Assembly (NCBI GenBank): GCA_025766275.1
Contig: JAFKAC010000065.1
Span: 62,001-126,000, forward strand
Length of the DNA stretch: 64,000 bases
Source: Lactarius indigo
Lineage: Eukaryota > Basidiomycota > Agaricomycetes > Russulales > Russulaceae
Direction: 5' to 3'
Each line of letters begins with the position of its first letter. Within the stretch, counting starts at the first letter, position 1. The notes below the pieces were generated by a model. It made no database searches, was not told the DNA's origin, and saw only the letters and a list, made by a program, of their open reading frames with translations. This document shows positions 35,455 through 45,902 of this stretch, in pieces. Made by a program: the position numbers and the translations under genes.

Positions 35455-36144
35455 GGCAGCCTTCTATCAGACAGAAGCGCTGAGAGGCAGAGAATGGCAG
35501 ATAAGAGGGGAAAGGGGAAATGAGCAAACAGCCCAAAGGAGTGGCAGACAGCCAACACAGCTCAAAAGATAGAGGGAAGACGGTGAACAACCAGTACAAT
35601 TCCACAAAATCTCAAGCTAGGGAACCGGGGATACAAGCTACCCTACTTATACCCTAGCCACGGTAAGGTTCGAACTCAGAAACCCTAATACAATGATCCT
35701 AGGGTGAGTAATCATACAGTAAGAGTGTCATCGGGAATGTGTAATCATCAGTCAGCATACAGTCAGTTAACCAATCAGAATGAGGCATCAGTCATCCTTA
35801 TCATAACAGTGTAATCGTCTATGAGTCATCTTGCAGCCAGTATCAGTCATCAGGTATCAAACATCAGTCAGCCAGGCACAAGCTCATCTGGACTCTTCTG
35901 GTGCATTCTAGCCAGGTCACATGCCGGGGTCACATGACGGGCGACTTGGATACTGCTTTATCCGGGCTGGTGGAACCTACAATTCTGCGCATCATTGCAG
36001 AAGGTCCAGTGATATCGTGGACCGGGGCACTTATCTCTTGGTTTATGGCTTATCTCAGCCTTTTCTTCTTCATCCTCCTCTTCTTTACGTGATTGTGTCC
36101 TTCGTATGGCTGTTTGTCGGGACCGAGGGGGCAAAACCGTGACA

Positions 36145-37394
36145 ATACGCCTAAGTTCAAAGAGGGTGACCTCGTATGGCTAGAAGGACGCCACTTACGT
36201 ACCCACCAACCAACCGCAAAACTAGCTGCCAAGCGACACGGGCCATTTAAGGTCATCCAGGTGATGTCCTCTGTCAATTATTGCCTTGAACTTCCCACGC
36301 AGTGGAGCATCCATGATGTCTTCCACATAGATCTTCTCACGCCTTATCGCGAGACACCCACGCACGGACCAAACTATCAGCACCCACCACCTGATTTGGT
36401 CGATAATGAAGAAGAATACGAGGTCGAGAAGATTCTAGACTCTCGGTGGTTTGGCAGAAGGCGTCGACTCCAATACCTCATGAAATGGAAGGGGTATCCA
36501 GACTCCGATAACCAGTGGATAGATAAGGATGACGTAATCGCCGATGAAGCCGTTCAGGAGTTCAAACATTCCAACCCCGACAGGGAAACGCATATAAGGT
36601 CAACCCTTAGTCGTGATAAGTCCCCATCACTCATTCATTCCATGTCCTCTACTTGACACAATGACCAGCTCGCACTCCTCTCTACCCTCATCAACGACTC
36701 CTCCACCACGCTTACCAACCCCAACTCCTCCAATGACGCCCAAGCCCATGGAGTTACTACCGGAAGCAGTACCACCATGCAGCATGAGGAAGATGGCCCT
36801 ATCACTAGTGAAGAATTGCACCAGACACTGCAACAATTCCCTCTGCCCCTACAGGGAGTTGTTGACAATGATCCAGCAACAACTCAGCCAGCACCTCCGC
36901 CAATGTACGCCCTCACAAACCCTGACACCGGTGAGCCCGAGGTCTTCCTTACCAAAGACGAGCTTTTTCGGCTTCAAGCAGCTGTCCCGCGCGGTGAAAC
37001 CGCCGGACGCAATGAAGAAGTACGAGCAAGAATGGAAAGAGACGGCGGTGCGGTGGCAGCAGGAGCAACTGCATATCGCTGCCTGCCGACGCCGAATGAT
37101 GAAGGAGCGGAAGGAGTACTGGACAAAGATGAGGATGAAGACGAGCTTAGAGACCACTACCCCCTCAGGCACGCATTCCTTAATCATGAATTCTACGCTG
37201 AAGATCCAGCCACCACTCCCTACCTCGTCGACGCAGCGGGGGGGCCTCTACACCGAGGATGAGTCGCCGTGGCACAAGCGGCTCGTTATACACCAATGGG
37301 GGAACGAGACCCAGCAACCAGGGCTGTCGTCCCTGAAGGGTTCCGGGTCAATAGAGGACCCGATTACATTCTGTTCCCGATCAAGCTCCCCAAC
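36145..37394 (+). pseudogene. pol: A2 pol part 3: integrase C-end, chromodomain, tail
   Basis: Coding resumes at PKFKEGDLVWLEG. It includes the GPF/Y region, the chromodomain (about 36412-36545; [21 protein letters not shown]) and the acidic tail linker. TGA at 36654 replaces CGA of A3. The main frame then stays open to about 37262. A second frame is open at 36613-37413. B3 interrupts the tail at KLPN, with CCAAC duplicated. The last piece is at 45903. Confidence 0.9.
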
Positions 37395-37877
37395 TGTTAC
37401 GTTTCCTTACTGAACCCTTACTGTACCGGTTGTGACTACGGCGGTAAGGTAGATTAGTCACGGACTCACGGCCTTAGGGCTTTACGATGTAGTACGATAG
37501 GAGATTGCGCGTGATTGCTGACTGGACTCTGACTCGATCCTAGTACTAGTAGTAGTAGTATTAGGATTGCGGTACTTACGCGATACATTGGACGCTATAT
37601 TACTGTGACTCATAGCAGCGCTTGAAAGCCTGCTCTTTCTGTATTTAAGGTAGCTACGGAAGACCAAGATACGCCATCTTGGTCTTCTTCAATCGTCACT
37701 TGTCTCGTCTCCTTCCATTCTCATCTCTTTCTTGCCTCTGTCAGAAGTGCCATTGTGCCTTAGTGTCTGCGAACATCTAAGAAGTTGCCTTCGTGCCATA
37801 CGCCTCGAGTGTGATTAGCTGAGTAATAGTCGTCCTCATCTGAGCTCAAGTCGAGCTAACGCTGTGACGGCATTACA
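37395..37877 (+). repeat. B3 5' LTR
   Basis: TGTTACGTTTCC to GCATTACA. TATTTAAG begins at 37642 and the predicted RNA start is at 37676 (34 nt). No ATG occurs between this start and 38404. Confidence 0.93.
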
Positions 37878-37879
37878 TT

Positions 37880-37890
37880 AAGACCAAGAT
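37880..37890 (+). promoter_or_regulatory. B3 self-priming primer-binding site
   Basis: AAGACCAAGAT, two bases after the LTR; exact complement of the predicted first 11 nt of the RNA. Confidence 0.7.
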
Positions 37891-37896
37891 ATCATT

Positions 37897-39891
37897 GTGG
37901 CGACTGTCAATACCCGTGATCAGTGGACGAGCTTCCGTCCCTACTATCTAGAAAGGAGAGGGGACCGCAACGTACCAACCCGATTCCTAGGAGCAGCCCG
38001 TTGGAGAGATCGAGGAGACGAAACCGGATACTTTGTTGAGTTTAACGGACCCACAAGGTTCCGACCAGTTGAGTTCAACTTCGACCACTTGTGTTGGGTG
38101 GAAGTTACGTGGAACCCAATAGACCATCGCTGGGACGTTATCAGACCAGCAGGACGACAATATCAGTGCGACATCGACGCACGAGAACTCAATTCACGCG
38201 CAGATTGGGGGCCAATTGACGGCCAACTACGAGAACATTCGACCGGAGACGCGGTAAGCGAAGAAACCGAAGAAGAAGAGCAGAGCGAGGAGAATCGTCC
38301 AGCAAGCGTTGGACCTATCGAACAATACACAATTCAGCGAGCTGAGTCCCTTCACATCTCAGAACAACCAGAAGTAATCCACGTACGCTCGCCTGCAGCA
38401 GAAATGGCAACAACAACAATGACAGCGGAAGAAATCATGGCTGTCAGAGAACAAGCAGCACGAGAAGCGGCAGACGCAATTAGACGGGAGTCTCAGCAAA
38501 ACCTCATGCCCATCAACCCCGAAACGGGACACAGAATGACCGCAGACGATGCAGCAATTTTCCGTGCTATCGGGCCAGACCAGGGAGACCCCCCATCGGG
38601 AGAAGGACCACAACGAGGACTATCACTCGACCCCCCACCAGGATGGGGTGGCCCTCCAGGAGGAGACTTCCCTCGACGACCAGGAGGAGGAGGAAATCCA
38701 CCCAACCTCCCTCACAGAGGACCCCCAGGAGGAGGGGGCGATGGAGAAGGGCATCCGCCCGCTGGTGGAGGAGGAGGAGGAGGAGCGCACGGACACGAGA
38801 AACTCACAGGTGAACCTCCCACTATCTTCGACAGAGACCGCACCAAGGTAGACTCATTTCTCACACAATGGCACGTGTACTGGGGAATGAACCTCGACAC
38901 TTCCATCATGCGCAATGACTACCGACGATGCCTATTGTTCCTCTCCTACATCAAAGGGGTGACCGTCAGCGAATGGGTACTTTCGTACCTCAAATGGCTC
39001 AACCGACAAATACAACGAGGGATAGACCAATATACGAGAGATCTGTGGAACGCTGTAGCAGAGGGTTTTAACCAAAGGTTCGTCAATACCCTCGAACGAG
39101 AACAGGCTCAAGCCCTGCTAAGGAAAGGACTCAAAATGGTCGATGGTGACATCGACAAATACGTCAATGAATTCGAAGAAGCGGCCAGAAAGGCAGGCTA
39201 TCGCCTCAACGACCCACAAACCATCGACCTATTCATGAAAGGACTGCCGAAGAAGCTGTACGAGAAAACCTACGACCTGGATGAACCAGAAACTTTCGAC
39301 GAATGGAAACGGGCAACACTCCGCCGGCAGCGGAATTACATTCACATTCGAGCAAGGGTGGACAAATACAAGGACACCAAACCCAAGAAGGCGGGTAATG
39401 CTAACTGGACCGTCCCGCAGAATCTCGCAAACCCCTGGGCAATGGACACATCCGCCGATCGAACAAAGGCCAGGCTGGCGGGATCAGAAGAGATCAATTA
39501 CAGAAAGCCACCGTACACCAACCTACCCCCGTTTCCACCAAGAGGAGGACCGGGTGCACGAGGGAGAGGCAGAGGGGGAGTGCGCCGTGACCTAAGGACA
39601 GTCCTGTGCTACAACTGTAACACACCGGGCCACCTCTCACGAAATTGCCCCCATCCTCGACAGCCGCGGCAATGGCAGCCGCAGAACCCTGGACCATCCA
39701 ACGCCAGAATGACGGAGACCGATTATTACACACAAGAAACACCACCAGCCCAGATACAGGCTGCCACCACAAACAAAACCGCCGAAGAACGGGCCAAGGA
39801 ATGGCTTACCGGAGTAGCCAATGCCCCTGACGACGTAAAAGACCTGATACTGCAGGATTTGTGGGGAAAGGAGGGTTTTCAGAGCGCCTAA
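37897..39891 (+). CDS. gag: B3 Gag polyprotein
   Basis: An intact frame of 665 codons from GTG (37897) to TAA (39891). Residues 1-115 form the conserved N-terminal region shared with family A (RDQWTSFRPYYLERRGD, WNPIDHRWD). A Glu-rich segment, a Gly/Pro-rich linker (about 225-305), the capsid-like region (LTQWHVYWGM to IHIRARVD) and a CCHC knuckle (CYNCNTPGHLSRNC) follow. The first ATG of any frame is in-frame codon 170, so the conserved N-terminus must be made from a non-AUG start or not made at all. The GTG sits in a good context (A at -3, G at +4). It overlaps pol at the slippery site. Confidence 0.92.
   Translation: MATVNTRDQWTSFRPYYLERRGDRNVPTRFLGAARWRDRGDETGYFVEFNGPTRFRPVEFNFDHLCWVEVTWNPIDHRWDVIRPAGRQYQCDIDARELNSRADWGPIDGQLREHSTGDAVSEETEEEEQSEENRPASVGPIEQYTIQRAESLHISEQPEVIHVRSPAAEMATTTMTAEEIMAVREQAAREAADAIRRESQQNLMPINPETGHRMTADDAAIFRAIGPDQGDPPSGEGPQRGLSLDPPPGWGGPPGGDFPRRPGGGGNPPNLPHRGPPGGGGDGEGHPPAGGGGGGGAHGHEKLTGEPPTIFDRDRTKVDSFLTQWHVYWGMNLDTSIMRNDYRRCLLFLSYIKGVTVSEWVLSYLKWLNRQIQRGIDQYTRDLWNAVAEGFNQRFVNTLEREQAQALLRKGLKMVDGDIDKYVNEFEEAARKAGYRLNDPQTIDLFMKGLPKKLYEKTYDLDEPETFDEWKRATLRRQRNYIHIRARVDKYKDTKPKKAGNANWTVPQNLANPWAMDTSADRTKARLAGSEEINYRKPPYTNLPPFPPRGGPGARGRGRGGVRRDLRTVLCYNCNTPGHLSRNCPHPRQPRQWQPQNPGPSNARMTETDYYTQETPPAQIQAATTNKTAEERAKEWLTGVANAPDDVKDLILQDLWGKEGFQSA
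39873..39879 (+). promoter_or_regulatory. -1 frameshift site, B3 gag-pol
   Basis: GGGTTTT in gag phase G-GGT-TTT, followed by the conserved hairpin segment (one substitution, gag stop TAA instead of TGA). Confidence 0.75.
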
Positions 39892-40532
39892 ACCCATCGG
39901 CCTGGGTGAGGGCTTTAAATTGTAATTCTGTAATCATGACGCGCTTTCGCTCTCTTCGAATTCCAGTCTCGATTCGCACGAATTACCGAATGGCCGACAT
40001 AAAAGCATTAGTCGACTCAGGGGCAACCGATAACTTTATACATCCAACCTTCGTCAAGAAGTTAGGGATCGGGATCCAGCCCCTACCTAAACCACGAAAA
40101 ATCTGGAATATAGACAACACGGAAAATAAAGCTGGGTCCATCACTCATTTCACCGACCTAGACGTATATGCCAAAGGATATCATAGAACCATGCGCTTCC
40201 TCATCACCGACCTCGGGAGTGAAGAAATCGTCCTTGGTTATCCCTGGCTAGCGACTTACGAACCAACTATCAATTGGCGAGATGCCGTAATACACGAGGA
40301 GATCATGCCAGTCGTGATCAGTACACAGGACAGTCTGAACCGTCACACCATCATTGCAGCTGCGCTCACTAATGATGAAAAAGAGGCGATTATCCTCGAC
40401 ATGGATGAAGAAAATACATACCTATGGACAACCACGTCCACGGAGCTGGCCATCCAAGCAAAGACAGAAGAAAAACCTGTAGAACTGCTGGCAGTATACG
40501 CAGCTTTTGAAAGGCTCTTCAGCAAAGAAGCG

Positions 40533-41308
40533 TGTAGCGGGATGACTTATCGCGTACAACTAGACCAAGGTAAGGGTAAGTGAACTGAACTAGTAACACA
40601 CCCAAGCCTAGCGTGGAGACAAGTCACGCGCCGAACGTACAGTCACAACGGAGGGTATGCACACTTGAGGTCTTTATGCAAGACCAGAGGCAAGGTGATC
40701 ACGCTGTGGCACGCTGAGTGGAGAACCAAGAGGACAAGTTAACATTGGAGAAGTGAAGGAAGTACAAAGGGAATACGCACCTGAGTGGAGAACCAAGAGG
40801 ACAAGTTGGTTCCACTCAGGACGCTACATGAGGGTTTATATACACTGCTGCGGCTGAGTTCGAATTACTACTAAACCTTGTTACTAAAGGTATGTGTAAT
40901 AGTAATGAGTCAGACGCTGACGCGTCGTGTCTAATAATAGCGTTATCTATTGTGCTGACTGATGCACAGTCATTAACGTTGACAGACAATGACATGTCCT
41001 TATCTATGAGTCACAACCCTATAACAACATAGTCTAGAACTATCTAGAACCTTCCCTGCTTATCGTCCAATGAGAAACTAGTATACAAATGAGGAAGGTG
41101 ACCTTAAGAGAGGTAACATCCGATAAGGAAGTTACTATCTCATGATCACGTGCTTGTAAGTGCACATGTTGGCATCACGTGACTAACTATCTTATCATAT
41201 CTAATGATAAGGACTTGGACGTTTGACACAACGTTGGAGACTCGTATCTTCACCAAATAAATCCGTAAAAATACAGAAAAATAAGGCAAAAATAGAGCGT
41301 CCGTGACA
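40533..41308. repeat. Solo LTR-F in B3 protease-RT region
   Basis: A 776-bp insertion, TGTAGCGG to CCGTGACA, with the perfect TSD AAGCG (40528-40532 and 41309-41313). It contains a 27-bp direct repeat (40714-40740 and 40781-40807) ending in GAGGACAAGTT, upstream of a TTTATATAC box near 40832. No coding domain. Orientation plus is suggested by the TATA box. Confidence 0.92.
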
Positions 41309-41996
41309 AAGCGTCCCAACGATTTCCCCCAGCACGGCCCTGGGATCATGCTATCGACTTCAAACCTGGTACCCCGTCTGCAATAGACTGTAAAATATAC
41401 CCATTAACGCAAGAGGAAGAGGGGAAGCTTAAGGAGTTCCTGGACGAGAAGCTTAAGCAAGGATATCTGCGACCGTCCATTTCCCCGTACGCCTCATCAT
41501 TTTTCTTTGTCAAAAAGAAGGACGGAAAGCTGCGCCCTGTACAGGACTATCGTGTCATTAATTCACACACCATACGCAACCAATACCCACTTCCCCTCAT
41601 TCAGGATCTCATCTACGACCTCAGCAATGCTCATATTTATACCAAACTCGATATCCGCTGGGGATACAACAATGTCCGCATACGCGATGGTGATCAGGAG
41701 AAGGCGGCTTTCAAAACAAAATTCGGTCTCTTCGAACCAACGGTCATGTTCTTTGGCCTCACCAACTCACCGGCCACCTTCCAAACCATGATGAATCACA
41801 TCTACCACGACACCATTACGAAACACGAACTGCGAGGAACGGTCATCCGAGTCTACATGGACAACATAGGAATCGCTACATGGGAAGGCTCCACGTCAGC
41901 TGACCATATTGCTGCTGTGACTGACGTTCTCCGCGTCTCCCAGGACCATGACCTCTATTTCAAGCTCGAGAAGTGCCTGTTTCACCAGCCGCGGAT

Positions 41997-42029
41997 GGAT
42001 TACCTGGGGGTAATCCTTGAAAAGGGGGT
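41997..42029 (+). other. Central polypurine tract block, B3
   Basis: The same 33-nt block at the homologous position, unchanged. Confidence 0.5.
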
Positions 42030-44259
42030 AACACGTATGGACCCGGTAAAAGTTCGCGGTATCAAGGACTGGCCAACTCCAACTAAGGTCAGGGATGTAC
42101 GATCCTTTTTGGGCTTTTGCAACTTTTACCGCCTCTTCATCCGCGGTTTCGCAACCCACGCGCGACCACTGAACCGACTTACCCGGAAGGACGCAGAATG
42201 GAAATGGACAGAAGACGAAGATCGTGCGTTCAAAACCCTCAAACATCTCGTCACGGAAGAACCGGTATTGGCACACCCCAATCTACAGGACCAATTTGAG
42301 CTAGAGGTCGACGCATCTGGATTCGCGGTAGGTGCGGTACTTCTACAGAAGAAAAATGACGGTCGTAAGCACCCGATAGGGTATTACTCAGCCACGTTAA
42401 ACGAAGCGGAACGCAATTATGACATTTACGATCTGGAGCTCCTGGCCATCGTCAAGGCCCTCCGACACTGGAGACCCCTGCTCGCAGGATCCCCACACAA
42501 AATTAAAATATTCTCCGACCATCTCAATCTTCAATACTGGAAGACCCCGCAAAAGATCAGTCGGAGGGTCGCCAGGGAAGTATTAGAACTAATGGAATAC
42601 GACTTCGAGATCCATCATATTAAAGGAAAGAATAATGGCAGAGCAGACGCCTTATCTAGACGCCCAGACTACGACCAGGGGGAAGGGGATAACCAAGGTG
42701 TAGTGGTCCTACCCCCCGAAGTGTTCGTACGAGCCACTAATACTGCGCGTGCCCTGGAAATACATCCAATGTTGCAAACACTGAGGCGAAGGCAAGATCC
42801 AAAAATCATTCAGGGGTGGGTTGACGCCCATCAGCTAAAGAAAATCGAAGGAGAATGGTACAAGGACGGACGACTGGTAGTCACGGGGCCTACGTCCACA
42901 TACAGGGCAATAATACATGACCACCACGACCTCCCTATCCATGGACATCCGGGCATCAGCAGGACCCAACAGATAGTGGAAGGACACTACTGGTGGCCAC
43001 GTATCCGTCAAGATGTGTACGAATACGTTACGGGGTGTGCTGACTGCCAGCGAAACAAAGTCAACACAAGACCGACGCGTGCGCCACTGCACCCTATTAC
43101 TGCAGTGACAGACGCCCCCCCCTTTCACACCATCGCACTGGATTTCATTACTAAACTACCAACGTCCCAGTCCTATGACAGCATTCTCACCGTTACCGAT
43201 CACGACTGCAGCAAGGCCTCAATATTCATCCCGTGCAACGAAGAAGTCACGGCAGAAGAAACCGCCATTTTGTACGTCGATCACGTGTTTAAACGGTTCG
43301 GGCTGCCACGTAAAGTTATCAGTGATCGCGACCCCTGATTCACATCCAAATTCACCAAAGAAGTATGCCGAATCCTGGGCATCAAGCAGAATATTTCCAC
43401 AGCGTATCATCCACGAACTGATGGACAGTCAGAATGGACCAATCAGTGGCTGGAACAATACCTGCGATTTTGGGTCAACGAGCATCAAGATAACTGGGCG
43501 GCATACCTTCCCATAGCAGAATTCGCTCACAACAACTGGCCCCATGAGCACATGAAGCAATCACCGTTCATGCTACTTATGGGTTACGATCCAATAGCTG
43601 ATTGGACGGATAAGCCATCCCCTATTCCAAACGTTATCACGCGACTCACGCAGCTTAAGGAAGCACGACAGCTGGCCCAGACCCTCATCAAGAAGGCCCA
43701 GGATAGTTGGGTGAAACATCGAGACACTCCGAAATATCAAATAGGAGACCAAGTGTGGTTAGAAGGAAAACACCTTCGAACCAATCAACCTACAGCAAAA
43801 CTTGCGGCGCGACGCCACGGCCCTTTTAAAATAGTCCAGGTGATGTCCCCATACAATTACCGCCTCGAACTTCCCACGCAGTGGAGCATCCACCCGGTGT
43901 TTCACATAGATCTTCTCACGCCGTACAAAAGCACGACCATGCATGGCAAAAATTTCCCTTGACCACCACCGGATCTTGTGGAAGGGGAAGAAGAGTATGA
44001 AGTCGAGGCCGTTCTGGACTCACAGCATTTCGGCCGCCGCAAGAAACTCCAGTATCTCATCAAGTGGAAGGGATATCCCGACTCGGAGAATCAGTGGGTC
44101 GATAAGGATGACGTCTTTGCCCCAGAAGCCATAGAAACATACCAAGCGGGCCGAATGGCCGCACGAGGACTTAAAAGCGAGACCAAGGGGGTCAGAGAGA
44201 GTATCACTCCTACCTCTGACACACCTCTACTTCTATGCCCACTTCTCCTCTCAGACATG

Positions 44260-44979
44260 TCACCACGGCGATCCTCCTCGACCAAGTCGCACAAGACACC
44301 GCCACCATCATCCAAGACAACGAAGAAACCGTGGTTCCAACGGTCCAGCTCACTCCGTACACACCTGCAAACGTGCGAACAGGGCATATCACCGCTCAAG
44401 AATGGGCTGGCCTCCTACAGAGGTTCCCAGACCCCACGCGCCAGCCCAGCGACGAGCAGCAGCATGCCATCGCTCACATCTTCAGAGACGACAATGGGGC
44501 GCGGGAACCCATCGCAATCATCCCCCCAGATGACACTCTTATCGGTATTAGGGGAATTTTCCCGACCGATCGACCTAACGAAGGACCGGGAGGAGATGAA
44601 AGCGGAGGAGGTTTGGCGGAGGACGGCTCAGGAGTGGGCCAGAGAACAGTTGAGGTTGGCACAGGAGAGATTGAGCGAGTTGCGGCAGCGCAGGCAGCGA
44701 TGCCGGACCAAGCTGACCATGACGACAGAGATTACTACCCAGTCAGCCACCCCCTCCTTCGAACGAACCGCGACTCTGCTAATCCCGGAATCACCCCGTG
44801 GCTCTTGCACACCGACGGAACCCCCATGTCTCGAGGACGTGTGCGACTGCCTGGCGTCGCATTACACACCCCCATTACGCGCGACGACGACCCCGCGCAG
44901 GTCCTTGCGCCTGAAGGGTTCCGGGCGAATCGACAGCCCCATCACATTCACTTCCCCATCACCGGGCCGGACAGAGTAG
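44260..44979 (+). other. Overlapping alternative frame in B3 tail
   Basis: Counterpart of the alternative frame in B1 (starts [11 protein letters not shown]; helix-like stretch [19 protein letters not shown]). In B3 an upstream indel puts it in line with the chromodomain, while the tail continues in the other frame (44235-45389). Confidence 0.3.
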
Positions 44980-45405
44980 AGTTGCAGGCAAGCCATGTAC
45001 AGATCGTCGGAGGTGTGAATCCCTTTGTCCTGGGAATTATCCCGGGATCCCCCTATCTCTATGGCAAACCCCTCTACGCCACTCCCCACCTCTCGGCTGC
45101 GAATCGCACCTTCATTGCTCACGAGGATCTCGTCATCCTCGCCGCCGACAAACTCACGGACTGCGCACTTAACCGCATAGGGGATGAGTCCCTGGTTGCG
45201 GAGGTGACACGATATCGCGCCGCAGCCCACGAGGAGTCGCGCTTACAGGCACGTATCCGTCAACTTCGTGGTATGGTCCTCGTCGCCCGAGAAGACAAGA
45301 TGGACTGTATATACCGCTTGGAGCGGGCGGACGTGTTCCGACGTATCAAAGACGAACAGCGTGAGTGGATTGCACGGGACTTCCAGTGAGTCTGGGGTCT
45401 CACGC

Positions 45406-45419
45406 TGAAAAGGGGGTGA
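45406..45419 (+). other. 3' polypurine tract, B3
   Basis: TGAAAAGGGGGTGA directly before the 3' LTR. Confidence 0.8.
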
Positions 45420-45902
45420 TGTTACGTTTCCTTACTGAACCCTTACTGTACCGGTTGTGACTACGGCGGTAAGGTAGATTAGTCACGGACTCACGGCCTT
45501 AGGGCTTTACGATGTAGTACGATAGGAGATTGCGCGTGATTGCTGACTGGACTCTGACTCGATCCTAGTACTAGTAGTAGTAGTATTAGGATTGCGGTAC
45601 TTACGTGATACATTGGACGCTATATTACTGTGACTCATAGCAGCGCTTGAAAGCCTGCTCTTTCTGTATTTAAGGTAGCTATGGAAGACCAAGATACGCC
45701 ATCTTGGTCTTCTTCAATCGTCACTTGTCTCGTCTCCTTCCATTCTCATCTCTTTCTTGCCTCTGTCAGAAGTGCCATTGTGCCTTAGTGTCTGCGAACA
45801 TCTAAGAAGTTGCCTTCGTGCCATACGCCTCGAGCGTGATTAGCTGAGTAATAGTCGTCCTCATCTGAGCTCAAGTCGAGCTAACGCTGTGACGGCGTTA
45901 CA
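45420..45902 (+). repeat. B3 3' LTR
   Basis: 483 bp, ends GCGTTACA; followed by the right CCAAC TSD and A2 tail coding. Confidence 0.94.

Larger units (their letters stand above)
19916..36144. repeat. Solo LTR-C in A2 integrase, split by B1
   Basis: The left part (19916-20047) starts TGTTACGC and the right part (35460-36144) ends CCGTGACA. Rejoined, the LTR is about 817 bp. A2 integrase flanks it on both sides with ATATG/ATACG, a TSD with one substitution. B1 lies inside, with the perfect TSD GGCAG (20043-20047 and 35455-35459). No coding domain is seen in either part, so I call it a solo LTR of a family not otherwise present. Confidence 0.85.
39873..45389 (+). pseudogene. pol: B3 pol, interrupted by LTR-F
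   Basis: The protease (LVDSGATD near 40012) is open to 40532, where solo LTR-F is inserted. RT resumes at 41309. The catalytic YMDD reads YMDN (AAC at 41863-41865; GAC in sister copies), a CpG transition that should kill polymerase activity. RNase H and integrase are open to a TGA at 43336 (CGA in sisters). A second TGA lies at 43960 and a frameshift near 44190. The chromodomain is at about 43996-44115. The tail runs open from 44235 to TGA at 45389. Confidence 0.93.
37395..45902 (+). mobile_element. Chromovirus B3, full length, in A2 tail
   Basis: 483-bp LTRs (37395-37877 and 45420-45902) with TSD CCAAC (37390-37394 and 45903-45907). LTRs differ at only four sites, all CpG-type, the fewest in the window. 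gag is intact. pol is interrupted by LTR-F and a few point mutations. It is the best-preserved family B copy. Confidence 0.95.
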
